The position numbers were made by a program, and so were the translations under genes. Below are positions 1-6,884 of a stretch of DNA of 10,689 nucleotides, in pieces. The notes below the pieces were generated by a model. That model was not told the origin of the DNA. It did no database searches and saw nothing but the letters and a program-made list of their open reading frames with translations. The DNA lies in contig JAJYOQ010000111.1 of assembly GCA_021796135.1 (NCBI GenBank), positions 1 to 10,689 of the forward strand. Reading direction: 5' to 3'. Positions within the stretch are counted from its first letter, which is position 1. Each line of letters opens with the position of its first letter. The DNA is from Bacteroidota bacterium. GTDB taxonomy: Bacteria > Bacteroidota > Ignavibacteria > Ignavibacteriales > Ignavibacteriaceae.

Positions 1-72
1 CAAAAACAATATGCGGCATTCATCTTGCGAAAAGCTATTTTAATTAAAAATACCAAGGTTACATTTAAATAA
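1..72 (+). CDS. possible C-terminal end of an upstream gene (partial)
   Basis: Frame 1 is open from the left edge and ends in TAA at 70-72, giving 23 residues that finish in KNTKVTFK. The other two + frames stop earlier, at 41-43 and 45-47. The stop lies 19 nt before the preferred recN ATG, the spacing expected of an upstream operon member. The fragment is too short to assign to a family, and a chance open frame of this length is quite possible. Confidence 0.35.
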   Translation, partial: QKQYAAFILRKAILIKNTKVTFK

Positions 73-91
73 TTTGATTTTATCTCATAAT

Positions 92-1795
92 ATGATTAAA
101 AGTTTAGAAGTAAAAGATTATGCCTTAATTGAGCATATCAATATTGAATTTGGCAATGGATTGAATATAATTACCGGTGAAACTGGCGCAGGTAAATCTA
201 TTTTAATAGATGCAATGAGTTTATTATTGGGAGAACGCGCTGCGACTGAAGTTATACGAAAAGGGGCTTCAAAATCTATGGTAGAAGGGATTTTCAATGT
301 CACAGAAAATAGCAAAGTAAAGAAACTGCTAGAAGAAAATGAGATCGAATTCAATGACGAATTAATCATAAGAAGAGAAATTTCTTTAAAGGGTTCAAAC
401 CGCTGTTTTATAAATGATACTCCCGTTTCATTAAATTTAATTAAAGAAATTGGGAATTATCTTGTAGACATTCACGGTCAGCATGAGCATCAATCTCTAC
501 TGCGTACAGAAACTCATATAGATTTTTTAGATGAATTCGGAAATCATAAGTCAGAGATTAATAATTACAAATCAATTTATGACTTATTGAATAAAACAAT
601 CCGTGAATTAAAATCTTTAAAAGAGAAAGAATCTCTATTGAAAGAAAAAAAGGATATTTTTTCTTATCAAATTAAAGAAATTGACTCAGTTTCGCCGGAA
701 GAAGGCGAAGAAGATAAATTGACTGCCGAACTAAATATTATGGAAAATTCAGAGAAGCTATTAGAACTTACATCATCAATTTATCAAAAAATATTTGACG
801 AAGAGAATTCAATTTATGATTCACTTGTGAAAGTTAAGAATAAACTTGAGGAACTTTCTTCTATTGATAGTAGGTTTTCGGAAAATCAAGCTGAGTGTGA
901 TACTGCATTAACACTGATAAAAGATATTTCTCATTCAATGAGAGATTATAATTCTAAAATTGATTTAGAACAAGATAATTTAGATAAAATTAGAGAAAGA
1001 CTGAGCTCTATTAATCTGCTTAAGAAAAAGTATGGCGGTTCGGTAAACTCGGTTCTTGAGTATAGGAAAAAAATTGGTAATGAATTTGATCTTGCTAATA
1101 ACTATTCTGAAAATATCTCAGCACTTGAGGAACAGATAAATAAATTTCGATTGGATTGCGGAGCAGCCGCTGAAAATATTTCAAAAAAACGGAAAATTAT
1201 CAGCAATAAAATTCAGAAAGAAGTTGTTGAAGTATTAAATATCCTTGGAATAACTAACGCGACTTTCAAAGTAATGATTAACCAAATAGTTTGTGATAAA
1301 TCAGAAGAAAATTTTATAACATTTGATAAAAAAAATTACAAATACAATTCATCCGGTTATGATGAAGTAGAATTTTTTATTTCTACAAACATTGGAGAAG
1401 ACCTAAAACCCCTGTCTAAAGTTGCTTCCGGTGGTGAAGTTTCCCGAATAATGCTGGCATTAAAAACTATTCTTGCAAAAAACGATAAATTACCTTTATT
1501 AATTTTTGATGAAATAGATACCGGCGTTAGCGGGCGGGTAGCCCAGAAGGTAGGACAATCATTAAAATCTCTTGCAAGTTTTCATCAAATAATTTCAATT
1601 ACACATTTACCTCAAATTGCCGGTTTAGCTGATCACCATTTTGCAGTCGAAAAAAAATCCAACACCGATAGAGTTGTAAGTGATATTCGTAAATTGAATA
1701 AAGAAGAACGCATAAAGGAAGTTGCTAAATTAATGAGTGGTGAGTTAATCTCTGAAGCTAGTATCAAAAGCGCAAGAGAGTTAATGGGACTTTAA
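92..1795 (+). CDS. recN: DNA repair protein RecN
   Basis: RecN is an SMC-like cytoplasmic ATPase that gathers DNA ends during recombinational repair of double-strand breaks. From ATG 92 the product has 567 residues, normal for the family. Walker A (GETGAGKS) is at about residues 29-36. A long Lys/Glu-rich coiled-coil region fills the middle. The ABC signature (ASGGE) is at 445-449, and Walker B (LLIFDEIDTG, with D473 and E474) at 469-478. A TTG at 74 is in frame, but RecN proteins typically begin close to the 'MIKSLEVKDYALIE' segment, so ATG 92 is preferred. Neither start has a Shine-Dalgarno site. hemW follows 7 nt after the stop, so the two are probably cotranscribed. Family identity is very secure. 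Confidence 0.96.
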   Translation: MIKSLEVKDYALIEHINIEFGNGLNIITGETGAGKSILIDAMSLLLGERAATEVIRKGASKSMVEGIFNVTENSKVKKLLEENEIEFNDELIIRREISLKGSNRCFINDTPVSLNLIKEIGNYLVDIHGQHEHQSLLRTETHIDFLDEFGNHKSEINNYKSIYDLLNKTIRELKSLKEKESLLKEKKDIFSYQIKEIDSVSPEEGEEDKLTAELNIMENSEKLLELTSSIYQKIFDEENSIYDSLVKVKNKLEELSSIDSRFSENQAECDTALTLIKDISHSMRDYNSKIDLEQDNLDKIRERLSSINLLKKKYGGSVNSVLEYRKKIGNEFDLANNYSENISALEEQINKFRLDCGAAAENISKKRKIISNKIQKEVVEVLNILGITNATFKVMINQIVCDKSEENFITFDKKNYKYNSSGYDEVEFFISTNIGEDLKPLSKVASGGEVSRIMLALKTILAKNDKLPLLIFDEIDTGVSGRVAQKVGQSLKSLASFHQIISITHLPQIAGLADHHFAVEKKSNTDRVVSDIRKLNKEERIKEVAKLMSGELISEASIKSARELMGL

Positions 1796-1802
1796 TTTTA
1801 TT

Positions 1803-2933
1803 ATGAAAGAATCTTCAATTTATGTCCACATTCCTTTTTGCGATCACAAATGTATTTACTGTGATTTCTATTCAATAATTACATCAGACAACATCGACAA
1901 TTTCCTGCAATCTCTCTTAACGGAAATTAAATTTTATTCAAAAAATTATGCTGACGGCAGGGTTTTCTCTACCATATTTTTTGGAGGGGGAACACCTTCA
2001 TTAATGAAGCCTGAATATTTGAGCAGAATAATATCCGGATTGAAGAACAACTTTAATATTTCAAATGATGCAGAAATTACTATGGAAACAAATCCGGGGA
2101 CTGTAGATAAGGAAAAACTTCTTCAATTCTTTAATTCCGGTATTAATAGACTAAGCATCGGTATTCAATCTTTTCACAATGATGATTTATCATTTCTTAC
2201 AAGAATTCATAATAAGGAAACTGCAATAGAAACTGTTTATAATGCTGTTAAAGCAGGTTTTGAAAATATTAATATTGATTTGATTTTTAATCTCCCTAAC
2301 CAAACAAAAGAAAAATGGAAACAGAATTTAGAAACTTCGCTTTCTTTGCCTGTAAAACATATATCCGCATATAGTTTAATTTTAGAGCGGGGCACAATAT
2401 TGAATAAAATGGTTCTTGATAAAAAAGTCACTATACGGGAAGAGGATTATGATGCTGAATTATACGAAATGGCAATTGATAATTTAACTGCCGCCGGTTT
2501 CGGGCAATATGAAGTTTCAAACTTTGCTAAACCGGGTTTTGAATGTCGGCATAACAAGGCATATTGGCGATATAATGAATATCTGGGATTTGGCCCTTCT
2601 GCACATTCTTTTGTCGGAGGAAGACGTTGGTGGAATTATTCAAGCTTGAAACATTATATCAAAGAAATTGAGGTAAATAATAAAGCACAATGCGGCGATG
2701 AATTATTATCAGAAGAACAAAAGCTCGATGAGTATATAATGCTTGCTTTAAGAAGTTATGGGCTTAATATAAATGATTTTATAAAAAGATTCGGAGAAGC
2801 TTGGCTTCAAAAAAATCAGCACTATATTCAAACTCTTATAAATGCAAATATTGTCGAACGCACTGAGGATTTTATCCGGTTAACAAGACGTGGCTATCCT
2901 GTTTGCGATGAAATATTACGAAATCTGCTTTGA
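1803..2933 (+). CDS. hemW: HemW-like radical SAM haem chaperone (often annotated as oxygen-independent coproporphyrinogen III oxidase-like)
   Basis: This 376-residue cytoplasmic radical SAM protein carries the CX3CX2C cluster motif at C13, C17 and C20, inside HIPFCDHKCIYCDFYS. F22 stands where HemN has a fourth Cys, which marks the HemW branch. The SAM-binding glycine motif GGGTP is at 61-65. The HemW-typical HNxxYW motif (HNKAYW) is at 250-255, followed by the conserved segment GFGPSAHSF. HemW binds haem and delivers it to target proteins; it is not expected to have coproporphyrinogen oxidase activity. The gene starts 7 nt after recN and has no clear Shine-Dalgarno site, so it probably depends on recN transcription. 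A link to the b-haem protein encoded downstream is conceivable, but nothing in the sequence shows it. Confidence 0.92.
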   Translation: MKESSIYVHIPFCDHKCIYCDFYSIITSDNIDNFLQSLLTEIKFYSKNYADGRVFSTIFFGGGTPSLMKPEYLSRIISGLKNNFNISNDAEITMETNPGTVDKEKLLQFFNSGINRLSIGIQSFHNDDLSFLTRIHNKETAIETVYNAVKAGFENINIDLIFNLPNQTKEKWKQNLETSLSLPVKHISAYSLILERGTILNKMVLDKKVTIREEDYDAELYEMAIDNLTAAGFGQYEVSNFAKPGFECRHNKAYWRYNEYLGFGPSAHSFVGGRRWWNYSSLKHYIKEIEVNNKAQCGDELLSEEQKLDEYIMLALRSYGLNINDFIKRFGEAWLQKNQHYIQTLINANIVERTEDFIRLTRRGYPVCDEILRNLL

Positions 2934-2950
2934 AATTAAATTTGGAATAT

Positions 2951-3592
2951 TTAACTGTTTAATAAATGAAGCAAGTCAGAGATATTTGAAATTATAAAAT
3001 CCGGGTCTTCTAACCTTAAAAGTTCTGATGATCTATAGCCATAAGAGCAGCCGCATGTTTTTGCCCCCGCATTTTTACCGCATTGTATATCAAGCTCAGT
3101 ATCTCCAACCATTAGGGTTTCATTAGGCATAACTTTTAACTCTCTGCAGATTATAAGCAAAGGTTCGGCAGAGGGTTTATTAGCAATATTGTCTCTTCTT
3201 CCCATCACTAAAGAGAAATAATTCCGCAAATTAAAATAATCGATTATTTTATCAGCCTGATCCTGTCCTTTTGTAGTTAGAAGCGAAATGTGTATTTTTT
3301 TTTCTTTGAGAAAACCTAAAGTATCTAATAAACCCGGATACATCTTTGAATCATCTATAAAGTCAAAATAAATTTCTTTATAGATTTGTATAAATTTTTC
3401 AAAGTCAAGAACCGGAATATTAAGTTCTTTGAAAATATCCAGAAAATGATGACCAATTCTTTTATAAAATTCTTTTTCATTTAATTGCTCTTGGATTCCA
3501 AGATGAAGAAGAGTTCTTTCGGCAGATTTAAAGATTGTTTTATAGGAATCTATTAGTGTTCCGTCTAAGTCAAATGTGATGTTTTTAATCAT
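2951..3592 (-). CDS. HAD-superfamily phosphatase, phosphoglycolate phosphatase-like
   Basis: The 213-residue product has all four HAD motifs. Motif I is DLDGTLIDS (nucleophile D8, acid/base D10). Motif II is the Thr at about 106 in SLLTTKG. Motif III is the Lys at 139 (NKPSAEP). Motif IV is GDTELD at 163-168, with D164 and D168. A helical cap (C1 type) lies between motifs I and II, as in Gph and PpaX. It should be a soluble cytoplasmic Mg-dependent phosphatase. The substrate cannot be read from the sequence; phosphoglycolate, pyrophosphate and nucleotides are all possible. It converges on hemW with 17 nt between the stop codons and diverges from ypdA. The ATG at 3592 has no Shine-Dalgarno site. 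Confidence 0.88.
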   Translation of the reverse strand: MIKNITFDLDGTLIDSYKTIFKSAERTLLHLGIQEQLNEKEFYKRIGHHFLDIFKELNIPVLDFEKFIQIYKEIYFDFIDDSKMYPGLLDTLGFLKEKKIHISLLTTKGQDQADKIIDYFNLRNYFSLVMGRRDNIANKPSAEPLLIICRELKVMPNETLMVGDTELDIQCGKNAGAKTCGCSYGYRSSELLRLEDPDFIISNISDLLHLLNS

Positions 3593-3728
3593 AATTATAG
3601 TTTTTTACATAAAATTTAAAAATAATTAAAAATTATGAGTATGAGAAATATTAATCCATATCAAAACAATTAAATTAAATATTAAGTAAATTATTAGTTA
3701 AATATTTTATTCCATTTTTAGAGATCTT
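3593..3728. other. AT-rich divergent intergenic spacer
   Basis: These 136 nt separate the start codons of the HAD phosphatase (-) and ypdA (+), so promoters for both genes should lie here. The spacer is almost entirely A and T. I see no TTGACA-like box with a convincing partner and no good hairpin. Individual -10-like matches carry little weight at this composition. Confidence 0.4.
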
Positions 3729-4697
3729 ATGTCTGATTCATTTTTTGATGTTATTATAATTGGAGCTGGACCCATCGGTTTAAGCTGTGGGATTGAAGCG
3801 ATCAGAAGAAATTTATCTCATTTGATTTTAGAGAAAGGGTGTCTTGTTAATTCAATTTTTAATTATCCAACTAATATGACTTTTTTTTCAACTTCAGATA
3901 GGTTAGAAATCGGGGAAGTCCCTTTCGTATCACATGGAGATAAGCCAACAAGAAGAGAGGCATTAGAATATTACCGCCGCGTCAAGCAATCCTGGAATTT
4001 AGATGTCCATACATTTGAAACTGTTAACGGAATATCAAAAGATAATGAAATATTCCATATTATTTCGGATAAAGGTAATTATTTATGCAGGAATGTAATC
4101 ATCGCAACCGGTTTTTTTGATAAGCCCAATTATCTAAATATTCCGGGTGAAAACTTACCTAAAGTAAAGCACTACTTTAATGAAGCACACCCCTATGCTT
4201 ATTTAGATATCATTGTTGTCGGAGCTGCAAATTCTGCGGTTGATGTTGCATTAGAAACCTATAGACGGGGATCGAATGTAACAATGGTTATACGCGAAGA
4301 TAGAATAAAGGATAATGTCAAATATTGGGTTAAACCTGATATTGATAATCGGATCAAGGAAGGTGCAATAAAGGCTTATTTCAATTCAGAGCTTACTTCT
4401 ATCCGAAATAACGATGTAGAAATTAAAACACCATCCGGAATTATTCAGTTAAAAAATGATTTTGTATTTGCCATGACAGGATATCATTCTGATTATAATT
4501 TTCTTATGACTGCAGGCGTAGAAATACATAAAGACATTAACAGAACACCGGTTTTTAATGAAGCTACTTTTGAAACTAATATAAAAGGTTTATTCATAGC
4601 TGGTGTAGTTTGCGGAGGTATGGATAACGGAAAATGGTTCATTGAAAATTCCCGTTTTCACGCACAGAGTATTTTTGACTATTTAAGAAATAAATAA
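3729..4697 (+). CDS. ypdA: YpdA/Bdr-family FAD-NAD(P)H oxidoreductase (putative bacillithiol disulfide reductase)
   Basis: This 322-residue flavoprotein has the two-dinucleotide-fold layout of the low-molecular-weight thioredoxin-reductase superfamily. The FAD motif GAGPIG is at 12-17, the ATG motif (ATGFFDKP) at 126-133, and the NAD(P)H fold VVGAANSA at 163-170. YpdA hallmarks include VNSIFNYPTNMTFFSTSDRL at 40-59, KHYFNEAHPY at 147-156 and FAMTGYHSDY at 247-256. No CxxC redox pair is present, which excludes thioredoxin reductase. Characterised Bacillus and Staphylococcus YpdA proteins reduce bacillithiol disulfide with NADPH and have a Cys in the first glycine motif. Here that position is I16, with C20 the nearest Cys. 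The gene appears monocistronic, with only a weak AGAGA before the ATG. Family is secure; the substrate is inferred. Confidence 0.9.
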   Translation: MSDSFFDVIIIGAGPIGLSCGIEAIRRNLSHLILEKGCLVNSIFNYPTNMTFFSTSDRLEIGEVPFVSHGDKPTRREALEYYRRVKQSWNLDVHTFETVNGISKDNEIFHIISDKGNYLCRNVIIATGFFDKPNYLNIPGENLPKVKHYFNEAHPYAYLDIIVVGAANSAVDVALETYRRGSNVTMVIREDRIKDNVKYWVKPDIDNRIKEGAIKAYFNSELTSIRNNDVEIKTPSGIIQLKNDFVFAMTGYHSDYNFLMTAGVEIHKDINRTPVFNEATFETNIKGLFIAGVVCGGMDNGKWFIENSRFHAQSIFDYLRNK

Positions 4698-4731
4698 TTA
4701 TTAGCTTTTGTGCTAGAAATCATAATTCTTC

Positions 4732-4760
4732 TTGACAGATGTTGACTATCCGGTTAAAAT
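4732..4760 (+). promoter_or_regulatory. sigma-70-type promoter for the cytochrome b561/YceI/Rieske block
   Basis: A perfect -35 hexamer TTGACA (4732-4737) is followed after 17 nt by TAAAAT (4755-4760), five of six matches to TATAAT. Transcription would start near 4767, giving a leader of about 139 nt before ATG 4906. It is the best promoter match in the window. A second TTGACT (4742-4747) lies inside the spacer. Together with AGTCAA (4774-4779) it forms a 6-bp inverted repeat around the -10 box that could be an operator. Confidence 0.6.
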
Positions 4761-4786
4761 TTCAATAAATTGCAGTCAAAATTTAA

Positions 4787-4880
4787 GAGAGCAACGCTTA
4801 TAGAAAATTGTTAAAAGTTTATTCTGTATTCTCATAGGAGAAAAGAATTGCTTTTAACTTTTTTTTAAGGCGTTGCTTTT
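4787..4880 (+). promoter_or_regulatory. structured 5' leader with nested inverted repeats
   Basis: The untranslated region before the cytochrome gene can fold into one long hairpin. The outer arms are GCAACGC (4791-4797) and GCGTTGC (4870-4876), extendable by A-U and G-U pairs to 4787/4880. The inner arms are GTTAAAAG (4810-4817) and CTTTTAAC (4851-4858). Between them, AGAAAA (4802-4807) can pair with the T run at 4861-4866. A short ATTCT/AGAAT pair (4821-4825, 4844-4848) closes a loop that holds an AGGAG at 4836-4840. Eight T residues (4859-4866) follow the inner stem, so an attenuator reading is also possible, although that stem is AT-rich and weak. I recognise no known riboswitch. Confidence 0.4.
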
Positions 4881-4905
4881 CATTTTTAAAAATAAATGGA
4901 GAAAT

Positions 4906-5757
4906 ATGAAACTTTATCCTAAACCAGGCGCAAAAAGTTATCGACACTTATTTAAGATAACTTTGTTTTTATCTTTAATATTAATTATGAATTCAATTTG
5001 CGTGAATGCACAAATAAATGCAATCGGGGAAACAAATATCACGCAAAGTAATCATGCCGATTATTTTATCTCCAATGAATTATCAAACAACTCTTATTTG
5101 GTAAATTATAATAAAGACAAACCAAGTGTACGTAGTTTAGCTTTTATGCCTGACAGTTTAATTTCCGATGATACGGCAGGAGGATTAAGTTTCAGCACCG
5201 CAGATTCACTTTATTCACAGCCAAAGCAGCAATTATTACCGGATAAAATTAGTTTCATGGAAAAATTTTTATGGGGCGAAAACGGTCTTGTTAGAAAAAT
5301 AGGCGTTGAACCGCCGCTTACTGTTCCGGTAAGAGAGCGCGAAATAAAAATTAGAAGATCTATGTTAATAGCTCACCAAATCGGCGGGTTTACTACTTTA
5401 GCTCTAATGTTAGCAGCTGCATACTATGGACAAAGAACTATTGACGCGAATGGAAATCGAAGCTTGGGAAGAATTCATTCTTCCCTTATTGGCGCAACAA
5501 TTGCTTCTTATACTGCGACCGGATTATTAGCAGTGCTTTCTCCTCCCCCGCTTATAAGAGGTCACGAAGGCGGAACAACCGGAATACATAAAACTTTGGC
5601 ATGGATTCACTTAATAGGAATGATAGTTACTCCAATTCTTGCAAATAATATAGCCGGGAGAAAATTTTTCAATATGGATAAAGCGCACATTCATCAAATT
5701 TCAGGATACATAACCACAGCTGTTTTTGCAACTTCAATGCTAGTAATAACTTTTTAA
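4906..5757 (+). CDS. exported four-helix cytochrome b561-like membrane protein with N-terminal periplasmic extension
   Basis: From ATG 4906 (GGAG at 4898-4901) the product has 283 residues. An in-frame TTG at 4873 lacks a well-placed Shine-Dalgarno site and would add 11 residues before the signal peptide. Residues 1-35 look like a signal peptide cleaved after VNA. Residues 36-150 are polar, Ser/Asn-rich and probably outside the cytoplasm. Four membrane helices follow at about 152-173, 191-212, 229-249 and 264-282. Each has histidines near one end: H157, H191, H228/H235 and H261/H263. Pairing helix 1 with 3 and helix 2 with 4 would place one b haem near each membrane face, as in the cytochrome b561 core. 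No catalytic domain is visible. It is the first gene of a block, 12 nt before the yceI-like gene. Family assignment rests on histidine pattern and topology, not on a recognised full-length homologue. Confidence 0.65.
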   Translation: MKLYPKPGAKSYRHLFKITLFLSLILIMNSICVNAQINAIGETNITQSNHADYFISNELSNNSYLVNYNKDKPSVRSLAFMPDSLISDDTAGGLSFSTADSLYSQPKQQLLPDKISFMEKFLWGENGLVRKIGVEPPLTVPVREREIKIRRSMLIAHQIGGFTTLALMLAAAYYGQRTIDANGNRSLGRIHSSLIGATIASYTATGLLAVLSPPPLIRGHEGGTTGIHKTLAWIHLIGMIVTPILANNIAGRKFFNMDKAHIHQISGYITTAVFATSMLVITF

Positions 5758-5769
5758 TTCGGAGGAAAA

Positions 5770-6318
5770 ATGAGATATAAATTAATTGTTCTTTTGATTG
5801 CTTTCACTTGTCAATTTGGCATAACGCAGGCACAAGTGAAAAGATATGAGGCTAATAAACAATATTCATGGATAACTTATAAAATTACTCATCCTTTACA
5901 TGAAGTCGAAGCAACAAGTAAAAATTGCCTGTGTTTAATAAATGCTGATGTAAAAGCAAAACAAGTTAAACAAGTGCTGTTTATGGTAGCGGTGACTTCT
6001 TTCAGCAGCGGCAATTCTAATCGTGATTCGCATGCAATGGAAGTTGTCAATTCGCTTGCATATCCTGACGCAAAATTTTTAAGTACTTCAGTTACACAAA
6101 TGGGAGATAGTCTTAAGGTTACGGGTAATTTAACTTTTCACGGGATAACGAAAGAAATTAGTTTCATGGCTTATATGCAATGGACTGAATATAATCTTAC
6201 AGTAACCGGAAATTTTAGCATTAGTTTGACCGAATTTAAAATAAAAAGACCGGCGTTATTTATGGTCCCTGTTGAGGATCAGCTAAGGTTTACCTTTAAG
6301 CAATTTTTCAATTTATAA
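5770..6318 (+). CDS. YceI-like periplasmic lipocalin-fold protein
   Basis: The product has 182 residues, the usual size for exported YceI proteins. Its start has the strongest Shine-Dalgarno site in the window (GGAGG, 5761-5765). A signal peptide covers residues 1-21, with likely cleavage at TQA|QV. The rest is a strand-rich single domain with typical YceI segments: YKITHPLHEVEATSK (37-51), NSNRDSHAMEV (82-92), YPDAKFLSTSV (98-108) and TGNLTFHGITKEI (118-130). YceI proteins have a hollow beta-barrel, and structurally studied members bind polyisoprenoid or amphiphilic ligands. In E. coli, yceI sits beside the b561 homologue yceJ, and the same pairing is seen here. A CLC motif (C53, C55) is an uncommon addition. 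Translation is probably tied to the upstream cytochrome gene, which stops 12 nt earlier. Ligand unknown. Confidence 0.88.
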   Translation: MRYKLIVLLIAFTCQFGITQAQVKRYEANKQYSWITYKITHPLHEVEATSKNCLCLINADVKAKQVKQVLFMVAVTSFSSGNSNRDSHAMEVVNSLAYPDAKFLSTSVTQMGDSLKVTGNLTFHGITKEISFMAYMQWTEYNLTVTGNFSISLTEFKIKRPALFMVPVEDQLRFTFKQFFNL

Positions 6319-6347
6319 TATTATTTAATTACAACCAGGAGTAACGA

Positions 6348-6824
6348 ATGAAGGTTTCACGGAGGAATTTTTTTATAAAAGCACTTCAAGGAGGGGCAAT
6401 ATTAACAATGCCTTCCGTATTGGGTTCATTTCTTGAGAGCTGTAACAACAATGTTACCGGACCGGCTGGATCTGCTGCGGGTCTGGCGACTATTTCAGGA
6501 ACTTCATCAGGATCTAATATAATCGTAAGTGTAGATTCCTCTTCACCCATTGCCAAAACCGGAACTGCTGCTTTAGTAAATTCTTCTATAGGTGCAGTTT
6601 TAGTCGATCACCCTTCAGCAAATGTATATAATGCACTTTCTTCAATTTGCACCCATCAAGGATGTCAAATAGGAAATTATGATACAGGCAATAATCAATT
6701 TGTTTGCGCCTGTCATGGTTCTCGTTTTGATGTCAATGGAAATGTTATACAAGGTCCTGCAGGCGCTCCTCTCCAGAAATACACAACTTCTATTTCGGGA
6801 ACACAGCTAATTATTAAAGTTTGA
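6348..6824 (+). CDS. Tat-exported Rieske [2Fe-2S] protein, probable lipoprotein
   Basis: The 158-residue product begins with a twin-arginine signal (SRRNFFIK, residues 4-11) and a hydrophobic stretch ending in LESC. C32 could be a lipid-attachment Cys followed by NNN, although Glu at -2 is not canonical. A Gly/Ser/Ala-rich linker (about 33-57) leads to one Rieske domain. Box 1 is CTHQGC (ligands C101 and H103; disulfide C106). Box 2 is CACHGS (disulfide C120; ligands C122 and H123). The disulfide pair is the arrangement of bc1/b6f-type and arsenite-oxidase-type Rieske proteins. S125 is kept, but the usual Tyr two residues later is F127. No cytochrome b of the bc1 type lies in the window. AGGAG at 6337-6341 is well placed, and the gene follows yceI by 29 nt. 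It probably transfers electrons in the periplasm; its partner is inferred to be the b561-like protein. Confidence 0.9.
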   Translation: MKVSRRNFFIKALQGGAILTMPSVLGSFLESCNNNVTGPAGSAAGLATISGTSSGSNIIVSVDSSSPIAKTGTAALVNSSIGAVLVDHPSANVYNALSSICTHQGCQIGNYDTGNNQFVCACHGSRFDVNGNVIQGPAGAPLQKYTTSISGTQLIIKV

Positions 6825-6842
6825 AAAAGTAATTATCTGAAT

Positions 6843-6872
6843 TTAACTTTACATAACTGAAAACATTATAAT
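6843..6872 (+). promoter_or_regulatory. possible promoter of the aldo/keto reductase gene
   Basis: A perfect TATAAT (6867-6872) is preceded after 18 nt by TTAACT (6843-6848), four of six matches to the -35 consensus. The predicted start near 6879 would leave only about six bases before ATG 6885, so the mRNA would be almost leaderless. That fits the lack of a good Shine-Dalgarno site. At this AT content a chance match is quite possible. Confidence 0.3.
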
Positions 6873-6884
6873 AGAAAGATAATT

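Noticed and set aside
118..369. 83-codon - strand open frame inside recN
   Set aside because: It is fully antisense to the Walker A region of recN and has low-complexity composition, so it is a shadow of the real gene.
4699..4720. Hairpin around TAGC-TTTTGT-GCTA as a ypdA terminator
   Set aside because: It has only four solid pairs plus weak extensions, and no T tract follows directly.
4873..5757. Longer cytochrome product starting at TTG 4873
   Set aside because: It would start inside the outer hairpin arm without a well-spaced Shine-Dalgarno site and would put 11 extra residues before the signal peptide. ATG 4906 with GGAG is better.
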